Below, piece by piece: positions 44,943-54,518 of a stretch of 64,000 nt of DNA. Source of the DNA: RGIG4034 sp045576455 (lineage in GTDB: Bacteria > Bacillota > Clostridia > Lachnospirales > Lachnospiraceae); assembly GCA_045576455.1 (NCBI GenBank), contig JAZNGM010000025.1:1-64000 (forward strand), in the 5' to 3' direction. Below the pieces are notes generated by a model. It saw only the letters and a program-made list of their open reading frames with translations. It made no database searches and was not told where the DNA came from. Position 1 is the stretch's first letter. Every line of letters starts with the position of its first letter. The translations under genes and the position numbers were made by a program.

Positions 44943-44953
44943 ACGGAGGATAA

Positions 44954-45850
44954 ATGATGGATCAGGCTGAACAGCTTAGAAACATAATTAAAGTTACCGG
45001 CCAGTCGCAACGTCCTCTGGCGCGTGTAATTGCGGTTACCAGCGGAAAAGGCGGAGTGGGAAAATCCAATACTGCAATTAACATCGCGATAAATCTTAAG
45101 AAAATGGGGCAGAGGGTCATTATTCTGGATGCCGATTTCGGGCTGGCAAATATAGAGATTATGTTTGGAACGGTACCAAAGCATAATCTGAGTGACTTAA
45201 TATATCATCAAAGCAATATCAAGGATATTATTACGCCGGGAGCAATGGATATAGGCTTTATTTCCGGTGGTTCGGGTATAGTCGGAATGAATAATCTTAA
45301 TAGGGATTATCTTACCTATATCATTAAAAATTTAGCAGAACTTGATGCAATGACGGACGTAATTATTGTAGATACAGGAGCGGGAATTTCGGATGCCGTA
45401 CTTGAATTTTTAGTTGCAAGTGGTGAAGTTTTGCTTATTACAACACCGGAACCGACTTCAATTACGGATTCTTATTCTTTGTTAAAAGCATTAAACCGTC
45501 ATCCTAAGTTTTTGCGTGAGATGACACAGATAAAAGTCATTACCAACCGCGTGGAAAATGAAGCGGAAGGACAGGCGTTGTTTAATAAGTTAAATGCAGT
45601 GGTAGCAAGATATTTAAAACTGCCGATTTCTTTTTTGGGGGCAATACCATATGATGCGCAGCTTGCAAAAGCGGTAATGCAACAGACACCGGTTTCCATG
45701 TCGTTCCCCAATGCTAAAGCAACCAGAGCTTATGAAAAGATTACGGCGGCACTAATGAATACAGAAGTACGAAAGACACTTCCCAAACGCGGGATGGCAG
45801 CATTTTTTTCACACATATTAACAGGGAAAAAAATGGGAAATGGAGAGTAA
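44954..45850 (+). CDS. flhG: MinD-like ATPase FlhG (YlxH)
   Basis: A 298-residue MinD/ParA-type ATPase with the deviant Walker A GKGGVGKSN (about residues 30-38), LDADFGLANIEIMFG and the C-terminal amphipathic region. The N-terminal DQAEQLRNII motif for stimulating FlhF is present. It controls flagellar number. Two adjoining ATGs (44954, 44957) both follow GGAGGA. Confidence 0.96.
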   Translation: MMDQAEQLRNIIKVTGQSQRPLARVIAVTSGKGGVGKSNTAINIAINLKKMGQRVIILDADFGLANIEIMFGTVPKHNLSDLIYHQSNIKDIITPGAMDIGFISGGSGIVGMNNLNRDYLTYIIKNLAELDAMTDVIIVDTGAGISDAVLEFLVASGEVLLITTPEPTSITDSYSLLKALNRHPKFLREMTQIKVITNRVENEAEGQALFNKLNAVVARYLKLPISFLGAIPYDAQLAKAVMQQTPVSMSFPNAKATRAYEKITAALMNTEVRKTLPKRGMAAFFSHILTGKKMGNGE

Positions 45851-45853
45851 AAT

Positions 45854-46576
45854 ATGCTGACAAAGTATGTAGAACCGGGCGAAAAAGTAGAACTTCAACT
45901 GATGGTACATGATATGGATGAAAATCCTGAGATAGAGAAGAAGGTATATTACAGTGTAGTGTATGATATTCTGTCTGATGACCGTTTGGAAATTTTTATG
46001 CCGATGGAGAAGCAAAAACTTATTTTGCTGCCGGTGGATAGTGAATATGACATGTTCATTTATACTAAAACAGGTTTGCTTCAGTGTTTTGCGAGAATAG
46101 TAGATCGTTATAAGAGTAATAATGTATACATACTATCTTTAGAACTTATCAGTAATTTGAGAAAATATCAACGAAGAGAGTTTTACCGTTTTGCCTGTGC
46201 GCTTGAAATGGATTCCCGTCCGTTAAATGAAGAGGAAGTTAAGGCATATGAAAGCGGTGAGATCTATCTGGATGCCGAAGCACCTTTGACGAAGGGGATT
46301 ATAGTAGACATTAGTGGCGGCGGTATCCGTTTCACAACGACGGCTAAGTATGAGGTGGGAGCTTATCTGTACTGTACGTACAGTTTATTAATTAACAACC
46401 TGCTGAAAGATTACAAAATAGTAGGGAAAGTACTTAGAAACCGCAGCATTGATAACCGGCCGGGTGAGTATGAATGCCGTGTGCAGTTTTTGAACCTGAA
46501 TCCATTACAAAGAGAAGAGATAATCAAGTTCATATTTGATGAAGAAAGAAAAAATAGAAAAAATCTGCAACGTTAG
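45854..46576 (+). CDS. YcgR-type PilZ domain protein (c-di-GMP receptor)
   Basis: A 240-residue flagellar-brake-type protein: an N-terminal YcgR_2 beta domain (1-95) and a C-terminal PilZ domain. The c-di-GMP-binding residues are intact: R108 and R112 in QRREFYR, and D152-x-S154-x-x-G157 in DISGGGIRF. Such proteins slow the motor when c-di-GMP rises. Its place between flhG and cheB puts c-di-GMP control inside the motility operon. It starts 3 bases after flhG. Confidence 0.92.
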   Translation: MLTKYVEPGEKVELQLMVHDMDENPEIEKKVYYSVVYDILSDDRLEIFMPMEKQKLILLPVDSEYDMFIYTKTGLLQCFARIVDRYKSNNVYILSLELISNLRKYQRREFYRFACALEMDSRPLNEEEVKAYESGEIYLDAEAPLTKGIIVDISGGGIRFTTTAKYEVGAYLYCTYSLLINNLLKDYKIVGKVLRNRSIDNRPGEYECRVQFLNLNPLQREEIIKFIFDEERKNRKNLQR

Positions 46577-46649
46577 TTGCTTTTTATTGAGAAATTGACA
46601 GATTTTTCTGCGAATAAGTGCAAAAAGAGCAGAAAATGGAGGAAAAAAC

Positions 46650-47729
46650 GTGGAAGAGAAGAAAAAAGTGTTGCTTGTTGACGATTCTGCACTCATGAGA
46701 AGAGTTTTGTGTGATATAATTGAGTCAGACGAACGATTCTGTGTGCAAGATCGTGCTATAAATGGTCTGGATGCATTTGACCTTCTTACACGAAAGACAT
46801 ATGATGCGGTTGTACTCGATGTGAATATGCCGAAGATGACCGGCGTCGAATTGCTTCGCGAACTGAATAAAAGAAAAATACCTGCTAAAATTATGATGGC
46901 GAGTACGGATACGAGTCAGGGTGCTAAAATTACACTTGAGTGTCTTGAATTGGGGGCAATTGATTTTGTTCACAAACCGGAACTTCCGGCACGCGCCAGA
47001 GAAGATGATTTCCGGGAGATTTTCTTAAATACTTTATTGGCGGTTACGATGAGCAGACCGCCGGTATATGACGGAAAACCTATCTTGGAAGAGAAGACGG
47101 TGACACGTAAAGTGGTTGACATGGTAAGATTACATGATAAAGCCATAAGTGATAACCAGATTGTCGCAATTGCATCTTCAACAGGAGGACCAAAAGCATT
47201 ACATTCTGTAATACCTCAGTTACCTAAGGATTTAAAAGCTCCGGTACTGATTGTACAGCATATGCCGTTTGGTTTTACAAAGACTTTAGCAGAAAGACTC
47301 GACACTTTAAGTGAACTTAAAGTTAAAGAGGCAGAAGACGGTGATGTTTTAGAAGCCGGAACAGTTTACGTGGCAAGAGGCGGTTCTCATATGAATGTTG
47401 TGTTTAAGCATGGACAGCATAGAATACAGTATTCTGATGAACCACCAAGAGAAGGCGTTAAGCCTTGTGCAAACTATATGTACGAATCATTGGCGGAATG
47501 TGGATATTCAAAAGTAGTATGTGTCGTACTCACCGGTATGGGTGCAGATGGTACTAAGGGGATCGTTCATTTGAAAGAAAAGAAACAGACACACGTAATA
47601 GCCCAGGATGAAGCTTCATGCGCCGTGTTTGGAATGCCGAAGAGTGTTATAAAGGCAGAACAGGCTGATCAGGTAGTCGGGTTATCCGGTGTGGCACAGG
47701 AAATTATAATGAATGTGGGGGTAAGATGA
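46650..47729 (+). CDS. cheB: Chemotaxis protein-glutamate methylesterase CheB
   Basis: A 359-residue two-domain protein. The receiver has D57 (VVLDVNMPKMTG); the esterase has the catalytic triad S177 (ASSTGGPKAL), H204 (VQHMPFGF) and D300 (TGMGADG). It demethylates or deamidates chemoreceptors. The start is GTG with GGAGG 12 bases upstream. A 73-base gap precedes it. CheR is not encoded in this window. It overlaps cheA by 4 bases. Confidence 0.97.
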   Translation: MEEKKKVLLVDDSALMRRVLCDIIESDERFCVQDRAINGLDAFDLLTRKTYDAVVLDVNMPKMTGVELLRELNKRKIPAKIMMASTDTSQGAKITLECLELGAIDFVHKPELPARAREDDFREIFLNTLLAVTMSRPPVYDGKPILEEKTVTRKVVDMVRLHDKAISDNQIVAIASSTGGPKALHSVIPQLPKDLKAPVLIVQHMPFGFTKTLAERLDTLSELKVKEAEDGDVLEAGTVYVARGGSHMNVVFKHGQHRIQYSDEPPREGVKPCANYMYESLAECGYSKVVCVVLTGMGADGTKGIVHLKEKKQTHVIAQDEASCAVFGMPKSVIKAEQADQVVGLSGVAQEIIMNVGVR

Positions 47730-49822
47730 CCATGGATGTAAGTCAGTATCTTGAGATTTTTATTGATGAAACAAAGGAACATTTGCAGAACCTTAACACA
47801 CAGATCCTTGAGCTTGAGCAGGATCCGGACAGTGAAAATACTGTTAATGAGATATTCCGTGCAGCCCATTCCTTAAAAGGTATGGCAGGTACAATGGGAT
47901 ATAAGAGAATGCAGAATTTGACACATGATATGGAAAATGTATTCTCAGAAGTTAGAAACGGCAATATCAAAGTAAAAGCAAGCATGATTGACGTGTTGTT
48001 CCAGTGCCTTGATGCACTTGAAGAATATCTTGCTAATATTCAGCAGAATTCTGATGAAGGAACAAATGAAAATGAACCACTTATTAAAGCATTAAATGAT
48101 TTCCTTAACAATAAAGATGACGCAGCTGCTGATACAACAGCCGATGTTAAAAAGGAAACAAAAGAGAAGAAAGAAGATATAGGTTCTTCTGATAAGAATT
48201 TATGGAAAAATATTAAACTTGAATCAAGCGAATATTCCGTAATGGAGAAGGCTGAGAAGATGGAAAAACACTTATACGGTATTACTGTATATGTGCAGGA
48301 AACATGTATTTTGAAAGCAGCCCGTGCGTTCCTTGTATTCAAAGCAATTGAAGAGTTGGGCGAAATTCTTGTATCCAATCCTCCAACCCAGGATATTGAA
48401 GACGAGAAGTTTGATTTGAATTTCAGCGTAATTGTTGTTACGGAAAAAGATTTAGAGAGCGTGTTAAAGGCAATCAAGAATGTATCTGAAATAGCAGATG
48501 CAGTCGGTGCTGAGACAAAGGCCTCTGAATTTGGTCTTTTAGATGACAAGCGTGATGTAGAGGACAAAGCAGATGAGATGCCTGCATCTACGGCTGTTTC
48601 CGCTAACGTTAAGAAAGCAACCGAAGATACTGCAAAAGAAAGCAAGAAACAGGCAGTTTCCAAGCCGGTTGTAAATAAGACTGTAAGAGTAGATATAGAG
48701 AAACTTGATGATTTGATGAATTTGGTGAGCGAGCTTATTATTGCTAAAAACTCACTGGTATCAGCATCAGTTGTTGAAAAAGCTTCCAGTGCTTCTTTTA
48801 ATGAGCAGATAGAGTATCTTGAAAGCGTAACAACTAACTTACATGAATCAGTTATGAAAGTACGAATGGTACCGATTGAAAGTGTACTTGCTAAATTCCC
48901 TCGTATGATCCGTGACCTTACCAAGAAACTTGGTAAGAAAATGGAACTCTACATGACTGGTGAAGAGACAGAACTTGACCGTACCGTGGTTGATGAGATT
49001 GGTGATCCGTTGATGCACTTGTTAAGAAATTCAGCAGATCATGGTATTGAATCAGCGAAAGTAAGAAAAGAAAGAGGAAAGCCTGAAACAGGTTCTATTT
49101 TCCTTGATGCTTATCAGGAAGGAAATAACGTTATTATTGAAGTTAGGGATGATGGTAACGGTATTGATGTAGAAGCTGTTAAGAAAAAAGCTATTTCACG
49201 CGGAACTATTACTGCTGAACAGGCAGAGAATATGAGTGACAAGGATATTGTCGATTTATTATTCTTACCTAGCTTCTCAACAGCACAGGAAGTTACTGAC
49301 GTATCAGGACGTGGCGTTGGACTTGATGTTGTAAGAAGTAAGATTGAAGCATTAAGTGGTGAAGTAGAAGTTAAAACGAAACTTGGGGAAGGAACTACCT
49401 TTATTATCCGCCTGCCATTAACACTTGCTATTATTCAGGCACTTATGGTACAGGTTGGTGGAGAAAAGTATGCTATTTCCTTAGCATCTATCCAGACAAT
49501 AGAAGATATCAAAGAATCTGATATTAAGTATGTACAGCAGAAGGAAGTAATTAACTTACGTGGTGTTGTAATTCCGCTTATCAGAATGAGTGAAGTGCTT
49601 GACATTGAGTCCAAGAGAGCAACGGACGAGAATATGATTGTTGTAATCGTTAAGAAGGGCGATAAGATGGCAGGTCTTGTTGTAGATGAACTTATGGGTC
49701 AGCAGGAAATCGTTATTAAGTCACTCGGAAAATATATCAGCAAGTGCAGAATAATCAGTGGTGCAACCATTCTTGGTGATGGAGAAGTTGCTTTGATTAT
49801 TGATGCAAATGCATTGATTTAG
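47726..49822 (+). CDS. cheA: Chemotaxis histidine kinase CheA
   Basis: A 698-residue kinase with all five domains: P1 HPt with H48 (RAAHSLKGMAGT), a P2 CheY-docking region (about 170-265), P3 dimerisation (about 320-380, VDIEKLDDLMNLVSELII), P4 ATPase (HLLRNSADHGIE, DDGNGID, GRGVGLDVV) and P5 CheW-like (about 560-698). Flexible acid/alanine linkers flank P2. It phosphorylates CheY and CheB. A second in-frame ATG at 47732 is also possible. Confidence 0.98.
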   Translation: MTMDVSQYLEIFIDETKEHLQNLNTQILELEQDPDSENTVNEIFRAAHSLKGMAGTMGYKRMQNLTHDMENVFSEVRNGNIKVKASMIDVLFQCLDALEEYLANIQQNSDEGTNENEPLIKALNDFLNNKDDAAADTTADVKKETKEKKEDIGSSDKNLWKNIKLESSEYSVMEKAEKMEKHLYGITVYVQETCILKAARAFLVFKAIEELGEILVSNPPTQDIEDEKFDLNFSVIVVTEKDLESVLKAIKNVSEIADAVGAETKASEFGLLDDKRDVEDKADEMPASTAVSANVKKATEDTAKESKKQAVSKPVVNKTVRVDIEKLDDLMNLVSELIIAKNSLVSASVVEKASSASFNEQIEYLESVTTNLHESVMKVRMVPIESVLAKFPRMIRDLTKKLGKKMELYMTGEETELDRTVVDEIGDPLMHLLRNSADHGIESAKVRKERGKPETGSIFLDAYQEGNNVIIEVRDDGNGIDVEAVKKKAISRGTITAEQAENMSDKDIVDLLFLPSFSTAQEVTDVSGRGVGLDVVRSKIEALSGEVEVKTKLGEGTTFIIRLPLTLAIIQALMVQVGGEKYAISLASIQTIEDIKESDIKYVQQKEVINLRGVVIPLIRMSEVLDIESKRATDENMIVVIVKKGDKMAGLVVDELMGQQEIVIKSLGKYISKCRIISGATILGDGEVALIIDANALI

Positions 49823-49845
49823 TAATACGCGAGGAGGATAAGACG

Positions 49846-50292
49846 ATGGATGAGATTAGAATCGGATTTGATTTGACACAATACATAGTAATTAAAATCG
49901 GGGAAGAACAGTATGGTATTGATATCAAGTATATTGATAATATTGTACGTGTTCAACATATTACAAGAGTTCCGAAAGTAGCTGATTACTTAAAAGGTGT
50001 TATTAACTTACGTGGTGAAGTAATACCGGTTATGAGCATCAGACTTAAAATGGAACTTGAGGAAGAAGAATATACAAAAAATACCCGTATTATTATACTT
50101 AAGGTAGATGGTTGTGAAACAACCGGAATTATTGTAGATCAGGTAAAAGAAGTAGTGACACTTGATGAAACCCAGATTGAAAAAGTTTCCTATGACATGA
50201 AAGACGACAAGGTTAATTATGTTGCCGGAATTGGAAAACATGAAGACGAGTTAATCTCTTTGCTTGATTTAAACGCGGTTTTAGCAGAATAG
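49846..50292 (+). CDS. cheW: Chemotaxis coupling protein CheW
   Basis: A 148-residue single CheW domain (YIVIKIGEEQYGIDIKYIDNI; YLKGVINLRGEVIPVMSIR). It links receptors to the CheA P5 domain. GAGGAGG lies before the ATG, 24 bases after cheA. Confidence 0.97.
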   Translation: MDEIRIGFDLTQYIVIKIGEEQYGIDIKYIDNIVRVQHITRVPKVADYLKGVINLRGEVIPVMSIRLKMELEEEEYTKNTRIIILKVDGCETTGIIVDQVKEVVTLDETQIEKVSYDMKDDKVNYVAGIGKHEDELISLLDLNAVLAE

Positions 50293-50331
50293 GTATGATG
50301 AAATACAAATGTACAAAAGTGGAGGTTTAGA

Positions 50332-50952
50332 ATGGCAGAGAATTATCTTGATCTTGATAAGATGTCAGAGCAGTATTTTGATGTCTTAAAAGAAATAGGA
50401 AATATAGGTGCAGGTAATGCTACAACGGCCCTGGCACAGTTGTTACAATGCAAGGTTGATATGAAGGTGCCGCAGGTTAAACTTTTGGAGTTCCAGAAGG
50501 TTGGCGCTGAAATGGGCAGTGAAGAAATGATAATGGCGGGTATTTATCTTGCTGTTGAAGGAGATATCACGGGTAGCATTTTGTTCTTACTTGAAAAGGA
50601 ATCAGCAAGACATCTTGTTTCAAAGCTTATGGGATGTCCGTTGGAGGGCGAAGATTTTTCGGAAATGGAAACATCTGCGCTTAAGGAAATCGGAAATATT
50701 ATTTCGGGTTCCTACTTAAATTCCTTGTCTACTTTAACGAATTTAAAGATATACCCTTCAGTACCGTCTCTTAGTATAGATATGGTAGGTGCAATTTTAA
50801 GTGTACCTGCAATTGAGTTTGGTACATATGGAGATAAGATTTTACTTATTCAGACGCAGTTTACGGATGATGTAGAAATTGATGGTTTCTTTATCCTTGT
50901 TCCTGATATGGAATCTTACTCAAAAATATTATCATCATTAGGTTTAATGTAA
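50332..50952 (+). CDS. cheC: CheY-P phosphatase CheC
   Basis: A 206-residue phosphatase with both active-site repeats: D-x3-E-x2-N in FDVLKEIGNIGAGNA and S-x3-E-x2-N in SALKEIGNIISGSYLNSL. CheC removes phosphate from CheY-P and binds CheD, which is next. It complements FliY in the same operon. GGAGGT precedes the ATG. Confidence 0.96.
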   Translation: MAENYLDLDKMSEQYFDVLKEIGNIGAGNATTALAQLLQCKVDMKVPQVKLLEFQKVGAEMGSEEMIMAGIYLAVEGDITGSILFLLEKESARHLVSKLMGCPLEGEDFSEMETSALKEIGNIISGSYLNSLSTLTNLKIYPSVPSLSIDMVGAILSVPAIEFGTYGDKILLIQTQFTDDVEIDGFFILVPDMESYSKILSSLGLM

Positions 50953-50986
50953 TCTGACAGAATGAAAGAATTGCAGGCGGTTAAAG

Positions 50987-51472
50987 ATGAGTGAAATAAT
51001 TAAAGTCGGAATGGCAGATGTAAACATTTGCAAGAGTCCTGATGGAATTACGACATTAGGACTCGGTTCCTGTGTCGGAATAGCAATACGTGATCCGCTT
51101 ACTAAGATAGGCGGACTTGCACATGTGATGTTACCGGATAGTACGGCAATTAAGAATAATTCTAATTTATTCAAATTTGCGGATACCGGTATTGTAGAGC
51201 TTGTACGTATGCTGGTTGAGGCAGGAGCTAATAAATCAAGAATGGTAGCCAAAATTGCGGGAGGCTCACAGATGTTTGCTTTTCAGAACAAAAGTGATTT
51301 AGTCCGTGTAGGGGACCGCAATGTTGAGGCTAGTAAAGCCAAACTTAAAGAATTAAATATCCCTATTTTGGCTGAAGATACAGGTAATACTTATGGTAGA
51401 ACCGTAATTTTCTATCCTGAAACAGGCGATTTTTTAATTAAATCAGTAGGAAAAGATGAGAAAGTGATTTAG
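50987..51472 (+). CDS. cheD: Chemoreceptor glutamine deamidase CheD
   Basis: A 161-residue deamidase. The catalytic cysteine lies in LGSCVGIAIRDP and the histidine in GGLAHVMLPDS. It deamidates receptors and activates CheC, forming a feedback loop with CheY-P. It starts 34 bases after cheC. Confidence 0.96.
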   Translation: MSEIIKVGMADVNICKSPDGITTLGLGSCVGIAIRDPLTKIGGLAHVMLPDSTAIKNNSNLFKFADTGIVELVRMLVEAGANKSRMVAKIAGGSQMFAFQNKSDLVRVGDRNVEASKAKLKELNIPILAEDTGNTYGRTVIFYPETGDFLIKSVGKDEKVI

Positions 51473-51476
51473 TTGT

Positions 51477-51770
51477 ATGAAAAAGACAAGGATGATACCC
51501 TTAATTGTCATGTTAATTGCAGGGGCATTGGCTTGTGTTATTACATATTTCAAACACTATAAGCTGCAAAGTATACTGGCCACTGTTTTGGTTGTATTAT
51601 TTATTTTCTATATTATAGGCTATATTGCCATGAGAATATTAAATAAGTATACCGTAATCAAAGAACCTTCGATTTCAGATGAGGGTGAGATTATCGAAAA
51701 GCAACCTGAAGATACCGAAGAGGAAGAAAACGAAGATAAGTCTGAAGAGCAAGTAGTTACAAAAAGCTAA
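51477..51770 (+). CDS. Small two-helix membrane protein in the che region, unknown
   Basis: A 97-residue protein I cannot assign. Two hydrophobic segments (about 6-23 and 33-55) are followed by an acidic cytoplasmic tail (residues 65-97, about one-third Glu/Asp). It starts 4 bases after cheD and ends 21 bases before fliA, so it is co-transcribed with them. The ribosome site is weak, suggesting coupling to cheD. A motility role is only inferred from position. Confidence 0.7.
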   Translation: MKKTRMIPLIVMLIAGALACVITYFKHYKLQSILATVLVVLFIFYIIGYIAMRILNKYTVIKEPSISDEGEIIEKQPEDTEEEENEDKSEEQVVTKS

Positions 51771-51791
51771 TAAATTACCTGGGAGGAGTCT

Positions 51792-52562
51792 ATGGACGAG
51801 GCCGGAAGAAAAAAATTATGGGATGATTATGAGCGTACAAAATCTCATGAAATACGTGAAAAAATCATTCTTGAATATGCACCGCTTGTCAAAGTAGTTT
51901 CCGGACGACTGAGCATGTATCTTGGTTATAATGTCGAGTATGATGATTTGGTAAGCTACGGTGTCTTTGGTTTGATTGATGCAATTGATAAATTTGATTC
52001 TAAAAAAGCAGTAAAATTTGAAACGTATGCAAGTTTACGAATCAGAGGTGCTATTTTAGATCAGATAAGAAAGATGGATTGGATTCCGAGAACTATCAGA
52101 CAAAGGCAGAAAAAGATTGATGCAGTTATAAGAGAAGTAGAGGCTACAACCGGACGTAATGCTTCGGATGAAGAGATTGCGGTAGGACTTGGAATTACGG
52201 GTGATGAGTATCTTGAGTGGCAGTCACAGATGAAAATCACCAATGTTGTATCGCTAAATGAATATATGGAGCAGGGAAGTGAAATTTCCGGTGATACAAA
52301 GTCTACATCAGGTCATTTTGATGCACCTGAGGATGTAATTGAAAAACAAGAGCTTAAAGAGATTCTTAAGGAATCTCTTGAGTTGCTTACAGAAAAGGAA
52401 AAGAAAGTAATTCTTTTATACTATTATGAGGAACTTACGCTTAAGGAAATCAGTAATATTTTAGAAGTAACAGAATCGCGTATTTCTCAATTGCACACGC
52501 GGGCCTTGCAGAAGATGAAAGCAAAATTAGGAAGATATATGGGCATTTTGGGTGATATGTAA
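51792..52562 (+). CDS. fliA: Flagellar sigma factor FliA / sigma-D
   Basis: A 256-residue sigma-28-type factor: region 2 (DDLVSYGVFGLIDAIDKFD, TYASLRIRGAILDQIRKMDW), region 3 and region 4 (LTLKEISNILEVTESRISQLHTRALQKMKAKL in two parts). It drives late flagellar and chemotaxis genes; matching promoter sites occur at 20838 and 28458. The anti-sigma factor FlgM is not in the window. GGGAGGAG precedes the ATG. Confidence 0.97.
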   Translation: MDEAGRKKLWDDYERTKSHEIREKIILEYAPLVKVVSGRLSMYLGYNVEYDDLVSYGVFGLIDAIDKFDSKKAVKFETYASLRIRGAILDQIRKMDWIPRTIRQRQKKIDAVIREVEATTGRNASDEEIAVGLGITGDEYLEWQSQMKITNVVSLNEYMEQGSEISGDTKSTSGHFDAPEDVIEKQELKEILKESLELLTEKEKKVILLYYYEELTLKEISNILEVTESRISQLHTRALQKMKAKLGRYMGILGDM

Positions 52563-52591
52563 ATCGTAAATAACTGGGGGTAGCGTGACAC

Positions 52592-54178
52592 ATGAATGGC
52601 TATTTTAAGCTACAAGTAAATACGAATAATACAAGTATTATTCTTTATCCGCCGACAGCCGGCGGACAACCGATAAGTACTGCAGAATTACTGCAGTATC
52701 TTGCTGTTAAACAGATACAATGTGATGTAAAGACATTGGGACGTGCACTTGAAAACCTGACAGAGGTAAAAGAAGTTGTATTAAATCTTGATAAAAGACA
52801 TCCGGAATCGGAAATGTTCCATGTGAGTGTTTCACCGGACAGAATGTTAGCAACAGCAAGATTTTATCCGCCTTCAAACAGTGGTCAGTTTTTAGGAATG
52901 CAGGAAATTATTAGAGATCTTGGGTATCAGAATATAACCTACGGTATTGATGAGAAAGCAATAAGGGATTTTCTTGAAAGCCGTGAATATTGTACCGATA
53001 TAGTACTTGCCAGAGGTAAGGAACCGGTACAGGGAAAAGATGCGGTTATTGAATATTTTTTTAATACCGATCTTAGAATTAAGCCGACATTGCTTGACGA
53101 TGGTAGTGTAGACTTTTTTAACCTTAATACATTAAATCATTGTTCTAAAGGTGATCTGCTTGCGCGACTGACACCGGAAGAGCCGGGAGTTGACGGTTTT
53201 GCCATTAACGGCGATATTGTTAAAGCAAGAGAAGTAAAGAGGAACCGTCTCCGCTTTGGTAGAAATATTACTATTAATGAAGATAAAACCGAGATTACAG
53301 CGGATGTAGACGGACATGTTACTTTAGTAAATGATTCTGTTTTCGTATCTAATGTATATGAGGTTGAAAATGTAGATAACTCAACCGGTAATATCGATTA
53401 TGACGGCAGTGTTAAGATTAATGGTAATGTTATGATGAATTTTACCGTTAAAGCACGCGGTAATATAGAAGTAGTCGGTGTTGTGGAAGGTGCAACCTTG
53501 GAGGCCGGCGGTGACATTATTATTTCCCGTGGAATGAAAGGAATGGGCAAAGGTGTCCTTAAAGCCGGTGGAAATATAATTTGTAAATTCCTTGAAAATG
53601 CTAATGCATATGCAGACGGCTATATAGAGACAGAGGCGGTATTGCATAGTACTTTGCGGGCTAAAACCGAAGTAATACTAACGGGAAGAAGGGCATTTAT
53701 TACCGGTGGTAAGGTTACGGCAACCAATAAAGTGTCCATGAAAACATTGGGCTCTGCGATGGGTGCGGATACAATTGTTGAGGTAGGAATTGATCCGATA
53801 TATAAAGAAGATTATCTGAATACACAGAAAGAAATAATGGAGAAGCAGAAAACTCTTAAGCAGATGCAGCCTGTAATTGTTGCATCCATGCAGAAGGTTC
53901 AGTCAGGAGTTAAGCTTCCGCCGGATCAGTTAAAATATATACAGTCAATTTCAGCTACGGTAAAACAGCTGAAGGAAGAACTGGAGCAGGATTATAAAAA
54001 AATGGAAGACCTTGCGGAACTCCTGGAACAAGGTACGGATGCAAGCATTGTAGTTACTGATTCGGTATATCCGGGTACGTTAATTACTATATCGGATACC
54101 AGTCTTACGGTAAAAGATGTTTTGCAGCATTGTAAGTTTGTGAAAAAGAACGGCGAAGTTGTAATGGCAGCGCTGTAA
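52592..54178 (+). CDS. FapA / DUF342 family polymer-forming protein
   Basis: A 528-residue DUF342 protein. The N-terminal part has the family block KPTLLDDGSVDFFNLNTLNH; a right-handed beta-helix repeat region (about 265-390, with GSVKINGNVMMNFTVKARGNIEVVG in two parts) follows; and a coiled coil (about 405-475) precedes the C-terminus. Vibrio FapA helps polar flagellar assembly, and DUF342 genes often follow sigma-D in clostridia, but the role here is unproven. It starts 29 bases after fliA. Confidence 0.88.
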   Translation: MNGYFKLQVNTNNTSIILYPPTAGGQPISTAELLQYLAVKQIQCDVKTLGRALENLTEVKEVVLNLDKRHPESEMFHVSVSPDRMLATARFYPPSNSGQFLGMQEIIRDLGYQNITYGIDEKAIRDFLESREYCTDIVLARGKEPVQGKDAVIEYFFNTDLRIKPTLLDDGSVDFFNLNTLNHCSKGDLLARLTPEEPGVDGFAINGDIVKAREVKRNRLRFGRNITINEDKTEITADVDGHVTLVNDSVFVSNVYEVENVDNSTGNIDYDGSVKINGNVMMNFTVKARGNIEVVGVVEGATLEAGGDIIISRGMKGMGKGVLKAGGNIICKFLENANAYADGYIETEAVLHSTLRAKTEVILTGRRAFITGGKVTATNKVSMKTLGSAMGADTIVEVGIDPIYKEDYLNTQKEIMEKQKTLKQMQPVIVASMQKVQSGVKLPPDQLKYIQSISATVKQLKEELEQDYKKMEDLAELLEQGTDASIVVTDSVYPGTLITISDTSLTVKDVLQHCKFVKKNGEVVMAAL

Positions 54179-54190
54179 GGGAGAATGGCG

Positions 54191-54505
54191 ATGGCAATTA
54201 ATCCGATAGATTTAAACCATGCGATGACCAGGACGCAGGACTACACGACGATGAAACATAACGAAGATATGAAAGGCGTCGTTGATCAGTCGAATTTTCA
54301 TATTAATATGAAAAAAGAGGTCGAAAGTAAATTTACACAAGTGCGTAAAAAAGATGAAGCTGAGTATAATCAGCGGAAGTTTGATGCCAAGGAAAAGGGC
54401 GATAACGAATACTATGGAAATGGTGAAAAAAAGAAAAAAGATTCCGGGAAAACGCAGGATAAGGTCACCATTAAAAGTGTTCATCATTTTGACGTAACGA
54501 TTTAG
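54191..54505 (+). CDS. Small charged flagellar-operon protein, unknown
   Basis: A 104-residue hydrophilic protein with no membrane segment, starting MAINPIDLNHAMTRTQDYT and very rich in Lys/Asp/Glu in its second half (FDAKEKGDNEYYGNGEKKKK). No domain recognised. ATG 54191 is 7 bases after GGGAG; the in-frame ATG at 54185 is too close. Probably a small lineage-specific component of the operon, possibly a regulator or chaperone, but that is a guess from position only. Confidence 0.65.
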   Translation: MAINPIDLNHAMTRTQDYTTMKHNEDMKGVVDQSNFHINMKKEVESKFTQVRKKDEAEYNQRKFDAKEKGDNEYYGNGEKKKKDSGKTQDKVTIKSVHHFDVTI

Positions 54506-54518
54506 GAGATAAGTAAGG

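Noticed and set aside
48040..48924. 294-codon minus-strand frame opposite cheA
   Set aside because: Low-complexity Ser/Thr/Ile shadow of a well-supported gene.
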